NCBI GenBank assembly: GCA_045629725.1 | Contig: JAZQRT010000123.1 | Coordinates: forward strand, 1 to 22,361 | Direction of reading: 5' to 3' | Source: SIG714 sp045629725 | GTDB taxonomy: Bacteria; Bacillota; Clostridia; Oscillospirales; CAG-272 | DNA length: 22,361 nt | In this document: piece after piece, positions 8,970-14,983 of the stretch | Layout of the letters: every line of letters begins with the position of its first letter | How positions within the stretch are numbered: position 1 is the first letter of the stretch | The notes under the pieces: model-generated | What the model saw: only the letters and a program-made list of their open reading frames with translations | Told to the model about the DNA's origin: nothing | Database searches by the model: none | Translations under genes and position numbers: made by a program

Positions 8970-9524
8970 ATGATCAAAAATATATTTAAGCACTTGCGTA
9001 CTGTGACAAGACACAGAAACGAGGTAATGAAAAACTGTTTTCGGGCGGGAATACCAATGAGAGGACTTTTACATGACCTTTCAAAATTCTCCCCCGAGGA
9101 GTTTTTCGAAAGCGCAAGGCATTACCAAGGCACAAGAAGCCCCACGGAGCATGAAAGAGAAACCAATGGATATTCCGTTGTGTGGATGCACCATAAGGGC
9201 AGAAACAAGCACCATTTTGAGTATTGGGTGGATATCGACCCCGCAACCAAGAACTACGGACCTGTAAAGATGCCCGCAAAGTATCTTGTTGAAATGTTCT
9301 GTGATAGGATAGCGGCGTCAAAGATATACAAGGGTAAGGCGTATAACGATGCCTCTGCTTATGATTATTTCATGGGCGGCAGAGCAAAGAAGATCATGCA
9401 CCCCGAATCCGCAAGGGAGCTTGAATACCTGTTGACGATACTTAAAAACGAAGGCGAAAAAGCAGGCTTCAAGGCCGCAAAGGAAATGCTTAAAAAAGCT
9501 AAAGCTGAAAATAATAGAAAATGA
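8970..9524 (+). CDS. DUF5662-family protein, HD-like
   Basis: 184-residue soluble protein of unknown function that I place in the DUF5662 family. Histidine-rich motifs are visible: HRNEVM near residue 15, LLHDLSKFSPEEF (33-45) and WMHHKGRNKHHFEYW (72-86). The spaced His/Asp pattern recalls HD-type metal-dependent phosphohydrolases, but a fold match is only suspected. It starts 8 bases after infB and has only a weak ribosome binding site (GAGG inside the infB 3' end), so it is probably translated in part by coupling to infB. Its stop codon lies inside the stem of the operon's terminator. Confidence 0.75.
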   Translation: MIKNIFKHLRTVTRHRNEVMKNCFRAGIPMRGLLHDLSKFSPEEFFESARHYQGTRSPTEHERETNGYSVVWMHHKGRNKHHFEYWVDIDPATKNYGPVKMPAKYLVEMFCDRIAASKIYKGKAYNDASAYDYFMGGRAKKIMHPESARELEYLLTILKNEGEKAGFKAAKEMLKKAKAENNRK

Positions 9525-9564
9525 CTGTAAAACCTCACTTGGGTGAGAATTACAGTCATTTTTT
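9520..9564 (+). terminator. Strong intrinsic terminator of the rimP-infB operon
   Basis: AATGACTGTAA (9520-9530) pairs perfectly with TTACAGTCATT (9550-9560). An inner CTCAC/GTGAG stem (9534-9538 with 9543-9547) caps it, and a run of six T (9559-9564) follows. The stop codon of the DUF5662 gene lies in the left arm. On the other strand it could also act for the convergent ywaF-like gene, although its T tract there is interrupted. Confidence 0.9.
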
Positions 9565-9627
9565 AATTCATAGAAAATTACTCTGTTTGTGGATAAAACA
9601 AATTTAAAAAGGTGTACTCGTATGGAG

Positions 9628-10422
9628 TCAGCTTTTTCCCTGCGGCGGTGCGCCGTTTTTATTTTTGGCGTTTTTAATGTGATAAAACACATAGTAGAAA
9701 ACAATGATGTATACGATAAATAAAACCACAACGAGCAGAGGATATAATACGGGATTTCCGTTTACAAGATTGTAAATTATATCATAGGGTGTTCCGTCGC
9801 CCCTCATCAAAAACATATAGTTCGTAGAAAGAAAAAGGTTAGCAATATAGGCAGCGATGCAAAAGGAAAATAAGATAGCAAAGGTGAAATGGCAATTCCT
9901 TCTTTTCATGCTGACCATTTTTGCAAGATGTATGTAAAGAGCACAAAAGCCGGCTGTTCCGTGAGTAATTGCAGAAACTACGTTTGTAAAGCAAAGAACG
10001 GGATAAACGGAATAATTGTTACCCGCGCAGTAGGTTCCGAGAATTGCTCCGAGCATTCCGAAAATGAAAACGAAGTCAAGGGCTGCTTCTTTTAGTCTGC
10101 CTTTTGAAAATGCAGCCAACGGGATAGTGATGAACTGAATACTGCAAAGGAAAAGCGGCAGGGAATAGAGCCAGTCAAAGGGTGAACGCTCAACGATACA
10201 AAATAGAACATTCTTGAAAATTTCCACCGCATTGATCAAAATTGCTGCAAAAACCAAGACCTTGTTTTTGCTTTTAATATCCTTGTTCTTGTTTCTGTGC
10301 CCGAAAAACAGAGCAAGAGCTACCATAACTGCCATGACAGCAGTTACAAACGTTATGTGCTGCCAGGATAAAAATCCCTCGGCAGGACGCTGAAAACCGT
10401 CAAAACCAAAAAATTCTTTCAT
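9628..10422 (-). CDS. YwaF-like polytopic membrane protein
   Basis: 264-residue integral membrane protein with about seven hydrophobic segments and a positively charged, polar C-terminus (KNAKNKNGAPPQGKS). The LYSLPLFLCSIQF segment, the following glycine-rich helix and the NVVSAITHGTAGF segment resemble the YwaF/TIGR02206 family, whose function is not established. The start is supported by AGAGGAAGATCATG on the minus strand and by the promoter at 10474-10502. It is divergent from the LysR gene, which may regulate it. The family call is from pattern recognition; the membrane topology is safer than the name. Confidence 0.65.
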   Translation of the reverse strand: MKEFFGFDGFQRPAEGFLSWQHITFVTAVMAVMVALALFFGHRNKNKDIKSKNKVLVFAAILINAVEIFKNVLFCIVERSPFDWLYSLPLFLCSIQFITIPLAAFSKGRLKEAALDFVFIFGMLGAILGTYCAGNNYSVYPVLCFTNVVSAITHGTAGFCALYIHLAKMVSMKRRNCHFTFAILFSFCIAAYIANLFLSTNYMFLMRGDGTPYDIIYNLVNGNPVLYPLLVVVLFIVYIIVFYYVFYHIKNAKNKNGAPPQGKS

Positions 10423-10473
10423 GATCTTCCTCTAATGATTATCAGACAAAATTTGACATGCTTATATGGGAGC

Positions 10474-10502
10474 ATTATATCACATTTTTTTTGATTTGTA
10501 TA
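10474..10502 (-). promoter_or_regulatory. Extended -10 promoter of the ywaF-like gene
   Basis: On the minus strand, TATACA (10502-10497) and TATAAT (10479-10474) are 17 bases apart, and TGA directly precedes the -10, making it an extended -10. It points at the ywaF-like start about 50 bases downstream. It is spaced from the divergent lysR promoter by only about 54 bases. Confidence 0.6.
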
Positions 10503-10555
10503 TAGTTTTACAAATAAACTTTAAAAATTCAATTTTTCAAATGGGGATAAAAGTA

Positions 10556-10584
10556 TTGAAATTTTAATATCATTGTGATATAAT
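10556..10584 (+). promoter_or_regulatory. Extended -10 promoter of the lysR-type gene
   Basis: TTGAAA (10556-10561), 17 bases, then TATAAT (10579-10584) with TGA in front of the -10 box. This is a near-consensus promoter about 50 bases before the TTG start of the regulator. A LysR operator would be expected between the two divergent promoters (10503-10555), which is very AT-rich. I see no clear T-N11-A palindrome that can be trusted there. Confidence 0.7.
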
Positions 10585-10634
10585 GGTTATAGTAAAATAA
10601 ATATATAGATTATAGCCTGGAGGGTGATGTCTTT

Positions 10635-11558
10635 TTGAATATACTTCATATGAAATATGCAGTTGAGGTTGCAAGGCTCGGTTCGCTGAATAAGGCGGCG
10701 GAGACCTTAATAATTGCCCAGCCGAATATCAGCCGTTCGATAAAGGAATTGGAGGTTGATCTGGGGATCACGATCTTCACAAGAAGCGCAAAGGGAATGG
10801 TGCTTACCCCCGAGGGAGAGGAATTTATAATAAGAGCAAAGAGCATCCTTAAGCAGATAGAGGATGTGGAAACTTTATATAAGCAAGGGGCAAAAAGAAA
10901 GCAAAAATTTTCCGTATACGTTCCCCGTTCTTGTTATATATCCGAGGCGTTCGTTGAATTTTCAAAATGTCTGAGCGATGACCCTGCCGAGATAATTTAT
11001 AAAGAAACGGATAACGCCACGGTAATAAATAAAGTGACTTGTAATGAATCCAAGCTTGGAATTATCAGATATGAGGATCAGAGGGAGGATTTTTATAAGG
11101 TCACTCTGGAGGAAAAGGGAATCGTTGGAGAGGTTGTTGCAGAGTTTACACCGGTCGTGGTGGTCAGTAAGGGAAGTCCCCTTGCGTCAAGGACAGAGGT
11201 AACAAGCTCAGAGCTTTGCTCATACGTGGAAATATTGTATACCGAAAATTTTGTCCGTCATGCACACCACTTCAAGATAACAGGTGACGAGGGAGCAAAA
11301 AAAAGCGACCGTAAGGTTTTTTTACATGAAAGAGCAAGTCAGTTTGAGCTTCTTTCGGGAAATCCCTTAACTTATATAAAAACCTCCCCCCCGCCGGAAA
11401 GGATACTGGATAATTACGGACTCGTGCAGATCAGATGCGCGGAGGAGCAAAGGGTGCATAGGGATGTTTTGATATATAAGGACGGATATAAATTATCAGC
11501 TCTTGATAAGAGATTTATATATGAGCTCCACGAATCAAGAAAAAGACATTTGAAATGA
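10635..11558 (+). CDS. LysR-type transcriptional regulator
   Basis: 307-residue LysR-family regulator. The N-terminal winged helix-turn-helix (about 1-65) has the typical FxxVAxxGSLNKAAE-like start (YAVEVARLGSLNKAAETL), QPNISRSIKELE as the recognition helix and LTPEGEEF after it. A linker helix and a substrate-binding-like effector domain (about 92-300) follow. The likely start is a TTG with GGAGGG ten bases upstream; the alternative ATG five codons downstream (10650) is less well placed. The effector cannot be predicted. Its likely targets are itself and the divergent ywaF-like gene. Confidence 0.88.
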   Translation: MNILHMKYAVEVARLGSLNKAAETLIIAQPNISRSIKELEVDLGITIFTRSAKGMVLTPEGEEFIIRAKSILKQIEDVETLYKQGAKRKQKFSVYVPRSCYISEAFVEFSKCLSDDPAEIIYKETDNATVINKVTCNESKLGIIRYEDQREDFYKVTLEEKGIVGEVVAEFTPVVVVSKGSPLASRTEVTSSELCSYVEILYTENFVRHAHHFKITGDEGAKKSDRKVFLHERASQFELLSGNPLTYIKTSPPPERILDNYGLVQIRCAEEQRVHRDVLIYKDGYKLSALDKRFIYELHESRKRHLK

Positions 11559-11574
11559 TTCAAGGTATTTTTTT
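11550..11574 (+). terminator. Weak possible terminator after the lysR-type gene
   Basis: TTGAA (11550-11554) and TTCAA (11559-11563) form a five-base-pair stem with a four-base loop. GGTA and then a run of seven T (11568-11574) follow. The stem is short and AT-rich, so termination would be inefficient. The stop codon lies in the loop and right arm. Confidence 0.3.
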
Positions 11575-11889
11575 GATTTTCGAGAATGCTTTGCCTGATT
11601 TTGTAATTGTTTCCAATAAAACAAAAAAATAAAGAAAAACAAGAGCAAATATATCGGAAAAGATAACACTGATATAGCATTTTGGTAATTCCTAATAAAA
11701 TAAAAGCATGATAAAATAACAAGGTAATAGACAATGAAGTTATCCTCGGTGCAGTGTACCTTCAGATAGAAAAAACAGTGTGTTTTTTGCCTTGAAATTT
11801 TTAAAAAAACAGTGTTTAAAAAACGGAAGGAATGCGACCGTAACTCCTTGCCCGAGGGTAAGAGTTCGTAAATAAAGGAGAGAAGAAAG
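11559..11889. other. 331-base AT-rich gap: leader of the phosphotransferase gene
   Basis: No believable gene was found. The left part is AT-rich and featureless. At 11770-11788 AAAAAACA-GTG-TGTTTTTT forms an eight-pair hairpin ending in T, which may be a weak terminator. The word AAAAAACAGTGT occurs there and again (as an A7 variant) at about 11804-11815. From 11827 the sequence becomes GC-richer and structured (separate entry). No confident -35/-10 pair could be chosen, so the promoter of the phosphotransferase gene is not placed. Confidence 0.5.
11827..11880 (+). promoter_or_regulatory. Structured leader with alternative pairings over the ribosome binding site
   Basis: A bulged ten-pair hairpin forms between 11842-11852 and 11857-11866 (loop CGAG). 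The segment CTCCTT (11844-11849) inside its left arm is also exactly complementary to the AAGGAG ribosome binding site at 11875-11880. It can also pair through TCCTT with AAGGA at 11827-11831. These three pairings exclude one another, which is the layout of a translational switch. No T tract follows, so control would be at translation. The structures were read by eye, without energies or conservation. Confidence 0.4.
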
Positions 11890-12645
11890 ATGAATTTAGG
11901 CAGCGTAATTGCAGTAAGAAACAACAAGACCATCTACCGTGATGGCGGCAAATGCATCAAGGTCTTTGATGCGGGTTTTTCAAAGGCGGATGTGCTGAAC
12001 GAGGCGCTTAATCAGGCAAGAATTGAAGAGGTAACAGAACTCAACATTCCCAAGGTGCTTGAGGTTTCTGTAATCGACGGCTGTTGGGCTATAACATCAG
12101 AGTATATCGAGGGAAAGACCCTTGCTGAGCTCATGAAGGAAAATCCCGAAAAGAAGAAGGAGTATATCGAGTATCTCGTTGATCTTCAGATGAAGGTTCA
12201 TTCTGAAACTTGTCCCCTTCTTAACAAGCTTAAGGATGACATGATGCTCAATATAGCGAAGACAGGTTTTGATGCAACCACTCGCTATGACCTTCATACA
12301 CGTCTTAATGATATGCCCAAGCATAATAAAATATGTCACGGTGATTTTGATCCCACGAACGTTGTTATCACAGAGGACGGAATACCCTATATACTCGATT
12401 GGTCACACGTAACACGCGGTAATGCATCGGCAGATATTGCACGTACCTATCTTATGTTCTGGCTTGGCGGCGATATAAGCGGAGCTCAGTACTATCTTGA
12501 CGTGTTCTGTAAAAAGAGCTTTACGGACAAGGAATACGTTGAGAGATGGATGCCCCTTGTAGCGGCGGCTCAGTCCATCAAGGGCGATCAAAGGGAACGC
12601 GAATTCCTTATGAGCTGGGTAAACGGCGATTCATACAAAATGTAA
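11890..12645 (+). CDS. APH-fold phosphotransferase (TIGR02172-like)
   Basis: 251-residue protein with the aminoglycoside-phosphotransferase/choline-kinase fold. Seen: an N-terminal beta-rich lobe (IAVRNNKTIYRDGGKCIKVF), the hinge-like ITSEYIEGKTLAEL, the catalytic loop HGDFDPTNVVI (about residues 153-163) and the metal-binding ILDWSH (about 171-176). It therefore looks like an active kinase. It appears to fit the TIGR02172 group of small APH-like proteins found in Clostridia and fibrobacters, whose substrate is unknown. Antibiotic modification should not be assumed. The start follows AAAGGAGAGAAGAAAGATG. It is separated by 142 bases from the hydrogenase operon and may or may not be co-transcribed with it. 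Confidence 0.78.
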   Translation: MNLGSVIAVRNNKTIYRDGGKCIKVFDAGFSKADVLNEALNQARIEEVTELNIPKVLEVSVIDGCWAITSEYIEGKTLAELMKENPEKKKEYIEYLVDLQMKVHSETCPLLNKLKDDMMLNIAKTGFDATTRYDLHTRLNDMPKHNKICHGDFDPTNVVITEDGIPYILDWSHVTRGNASADIARTYLMFWLGGDISGAQYYLDVFCKKSFTDKEYVERWMPLVAAAQSIKGDQREREFLMSWVNGDSYKM

Positions 12646-12756
12646 GCGGTACTGCCGTGAGGCGAAGTCTTACTCTTAACGAGCGGGGCTTACAGCATAA
12701 AACGCAATTTTCCAATAAAATAAAGGATATGATAATGCGGACACTTTTTTCGCATT
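12641..12756 (+). ncRNA. Possible structured RNA before the hydrogenase operon
   Basis: TGTAAGC (12641-12647, covering the previous stop codon) pairs perfectly with GCTTACA (12688-12694). Inside it, ACTGCC (12651-12656) and GGC-GA-AGT (12661-12668) form a hairpin closed by a GTGA (GNRA-type) tetraloop with a GA bulge. A second hairpin, AATGCG (12734-12739) with CGCATT (12751-12756), lies just before the first operon gene. No known riboswitch consensus was recognised. It could be a leader element, a 3' end structure of the phosphotransferase mRNA, or chance. No T tract follows either hairpin, so termination is not obvious. Confidence 0.35.
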
Positions 12757-12787
12757 AAAAAATATAATAAATAATGAGGTAACTATC

Positions 12788-13030
12788 ATGATTAAAGTAA
12801 CTGTTTGTATCGGAAGCTCCTGTCACATCAAGGGTTCTCGTTTTGTAGTTGAACAGCTCCAGACCCTGATTGCAAAAAACAATCTTGGCGACAAGGTAGA
12901 TCTCGGCGGAACATTCTGTCTTGGCAATTGTCAGCAGGGTGTATGTGTAATGGTAGACGGAGAGTTCTATTCTGTTTCACCTGAAACAACAGAAGAATTT
13001 TTCGCTAACGCAATTTTAGCAAAGATATAA
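12788..13030 (+). CDS. Small thioredoxin-like [2Fe-2S] ferredoxin (NuoE/HydC C-terminal type), copy 1
   Basis: 80-residue stand-alone version of the thioredoxin-like [2Fe-2S] domain found at the C-terminus of NuoE and HydC subunits. The four ligands are Cys7, Cys12, Cys44 and Cys48 (CIGSSC and CLGNC), with an extra Cys53. The helical N-terminal domain of full NuoE is missing, as is any NuoF-like flavoprotein nearby, so it probably acts as a soluble electron carrier or redox sensor. GAGGT precedes the ATG by seven bases. The next gene starts one base after its stop, and the two proteins share spacing and motifs, so they arose by duplication. Confidence 0.82.
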   Translation: MIKVTVCIGSSCHIKGSRFVVEQLQTLIAKNNLGDKVDLGGTFCLGNCQQGVCVMVDGEFYSVSPETTEEFFANAILAKI

Positions 13031-13031
13031 G

Positions 13032-13295
13032 ATGCTGTTCGTTCAAATTTGTGTTGGCTCATCATGCCATATCAAGGGCTCACATGAAATTGTAGAGCTC
13101 TTTGAAAAATATATCGAGGAATATCATCTGGAGGATGAGGTAGTTCTTTCCGGAAACTTTTGTATAGGTCAGTGCAACCGTATAGGTGTTACCATACAAG
13201 TAGACGATGATGTTCACGTAGGTATCACAAGAGAGAATTTCAGCGAATTTTTTAAGAAAAATATACTCGATGTTATCGAAAACGAAGGAGTGTGA
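13032..13295 (+). CDS. Small thioredoxin-like [2Fe-2S] ferredoxin, copy 2
   Basis: 87-residue paralogue of the preceding gene, with the ligands Cys7, Cys12, Cys44 and Cys48 in identical positions (CVGSSC and CIGQC) and the same SSCHIKGS stretch. It lacks the extra Cys53 and has a more acidic middle and tail. It has little room for its own ribosome binding site, since the previous stop ends one base before its ATG, so translation is likely coupled. It is followed after five bases by the sensory hydrogenase gene. A role in passing electrons to or from the hydrogenase proteins is inferred from position. Confidence 0.8.
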   Translation: MLFVQICVGSSCHIKGSHEIVELFEKYIEEYHLEDEVVLSGNFCIGQCNRIGVTIQVDDDVHVGITRENFSEFFKKNILDVIENEGV

Positions 13296-13300
13296 CGGTT

Positions 13301-14983
13301 ATGCTGGCAAATTGCTTGACACTTAAAAAATCCAACTGCAAAAACTGCTATAAGTGTATTCGCCACTGTCCTGTGAAGGCAATCCGTTTTTCGGGCAACC
13401 AAGCACATATACTTGAAAACGAATGTATTTTGTGCGGTAATTGCTTTGTTGTTTGTCCTCAAAATGCAAAACAGATCGTGGATGGTACGGAAAAGGCAAG
13501 AGTGCTCCTGCAGGGTAACGATCCGGTAATCGCCAGCCTTGCACCGTCCTTTATTGCCAATTACGAAGGCGTTGGCATTGAGATAATGCGCAAAGCCCTC
13601 AAAAAACTCGGATTCCATGACGTTGAGGAAACAGCAATCGGCGCAACCATCGTTAAAAATGAATATGAGCGTATACTTCGCGAAGAGGACAGGGATATAA
13701 TTATTACCTCATGTTGTCATTCCGCGAACTTGCTCATTCAAAAATATTTTCCCTCATGTCTTGAACATCTTGCAGACGTAATGTCGCCCATGATGGCGCA
13801 CTGTGCGGATATCAAGAGAAGATTGCCCCACGCCAAGACAGTGTTTATCGGACCTTGCGTTGCAAAGAAGGATGAGGCTTATTATTATGAAGGATACGTT
13901 GATGCGGTTCTTACATATGAGGAGCTTACAAAATGGTTCAAGTCCGAAGGTATTGTGCTTGAAGAAATTGTAGACGAAACACCGGAAAGCCGCGCAAGAC
14001 TTTTCCCGACTACGGGCGGTGTTTTAAAGACCATGTCGCAGGACGTTCCGAAATATTCCTATATTGCGGTTGACGGAGTTGAAAACTGTATTTCCGTGCT
14101 CAGAGATATTGAGGATGGAAAGATACATAACTGCTTCATTGAAATGTCAGCGTGTCTCGGAAGCTGCATCGGCGGACCTGTTATGGATAAAGAGCAGGCG
14201 GTGTCCACACTCAGTGACTATATCAGGATCTCCAAGTATGCAGGAGAGCATGATTTTGACGTGGTTCAGCCCTCGCCCATGAGCCTTAAAAAGCATTTCA
14301 CAATGATACCCCATGAGCTTCAGACTCCCACAGAAAGAGAGATAATGGCAGTCCTTCGTCAAATGGGCAAGGTTAAAGCCTCGGACGAGCTCAACTGCGG
14401 CTCTTGCGGATATAATTCCTGCCGTGAAAAGGCGATTGCCATAATACAGGGTAAGGCTGAAATATCAATGTGCTTGCCGTATCTTAAGGATAAGGCAGAG
14501 AGCTTCTCGGATACTATCATTGAAAATATGCTTAACGGTCTGATCGTATTGAACGAGAATTTCGAGGTTCAGCAGATTAACAACGCAGCCCGCAGGATCA
14601 TGAATATCAGATCAGCCTCGGACGTGCTTGGAGAACCCGTGATCCGCATACTTGATCCCGAGTTATTCATTCAGGTAAAGGAAAGCGGAAAGCCCATTCG
14701 CGATGAGCGTACTTATCTTGCGGAATATAAGCGATACGTTGAGCAGACCATCGTATACGACAATGAATCACGTATGATTATCGGTATTCTTCGTGATATC
14801 ACGGACGAAGAAGCAAGCAGAGAAAAGAAAGCAACAATAAATAAAAAGACCATTGAGGTCGCAGATACAGTTGTTGAAAAACAGATGAGAATCGTTCAGG
14901 AGATCGCATCTTTGCTCGGTGAAACTGCAGCCGAGACCAAGATAGCCTTGACTAAGTTAAAGGAGTCCATCGCCGATGAATGA
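13301..14983 (+). CDS. Sensory-type [FeFe]-hydrogenase-like protein with PAS domain
   Basis: 560 residues, domains in order: two [4Fe-4S] motifs (Cys13/16/19/23 and Cys42/45/48/52); the H-cluster domain with motif 1 TSCCH (136-140), motif 2 GPCVAKK (184-190) and motif 3 SACLGSC (283-289); a [4Fe-4S] module with Cys366/369/374/391; a PAS domain (about 397-510); and a helical tail. All four expected H-cluster ligands (Cys139, 186, 285, 289) and the adjacent Cys138 are kept. This is the build of group C (HydS/HfsB-like) sensors. Motif 1 has His140 where Pro is usual, and Met is lost in motifs 2 and 3. ATG at 13301 is chosen over GTG at 13292: GAAGGAG ends ten bases before the ATG but only one base before the GTG. 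Its 3' end overlaps the phosphatase gene by eight bases. Confidence 0.9.
   Translation: MLANCLTLKKSNCKNCYKCIRHCPVKAIRFSGNQAHILENECILCGNCFVVCPQNAKQIVDGTEKARVLLQGNDPVIASLAPSFIANYEGVGIEIMRKALKKLGFHDVEETAIGATIVKNEYERILREEDRDIIITSCCHSANLLIQKYFPSCLEHLADVMSPMMAHCADIKRRLPHAKTVFIGPCVAKKDEAYYYEGYVDAVLTYEELTKWFKSEGIVLEEIVDETPESRARLFPTTGGVLKTMSQDVPKYSYIAVDGVENCISVLRDIEDGKIHNCFIEMSACLGSCIGGPVMDKEQAVSTLSDYIRISKYAGEHDFDVVQPSPMSLKKHFTMIPHELQTPTEREIMAVLRQMGKVKASDELNCGSCGYNSCREKAIAIIQGKAEISMCLPYLKDKAESFSDTIIENMLNGLIVLNENFEVQQINNAARRIMNIRSASDVLGEPVIRILDPELFIQVKESGKPIRDERTYLAEYKRYVEQTIVYDNESRMIIGILRDITDEEASREKKATINKKTIEVADTVVEKQMRIVQEIASLLGETAAETKIALTKLKESIADE

Noticed and set aside
9643..9661. CGGCG-GTG-CGCCG hairpin followed by T5 as a second plus-strand terminator
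   Set aside because: It falls inside the 3' coding end of the ywaF-like gene, the stem is only five pairs, and a much stronger terminator already lies at 9520-9564.
11890..12645. Reading the APH-fold gene as an antibiotic resistance gene
   Set aside because: The fold is shared by many small-molecule kinases and this sequence looks more like the TIGR02172 group; there is no resistance context or mobile element.
12546..12758. 70-residue plus-strand frame running from the phosphotransferase gene into the gap
   Set aside because: Most of it is an out-of-frame reading of the phosphotransferase gene, it has no binding site, and its end lies in the structured spacer.
13292..13294. GTG as the start of the sensory hydrogenase
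   Set aside because: It lies one base after the GGAG binding site and overlaps the previous stop; ATG 13301 has a workable spacing.
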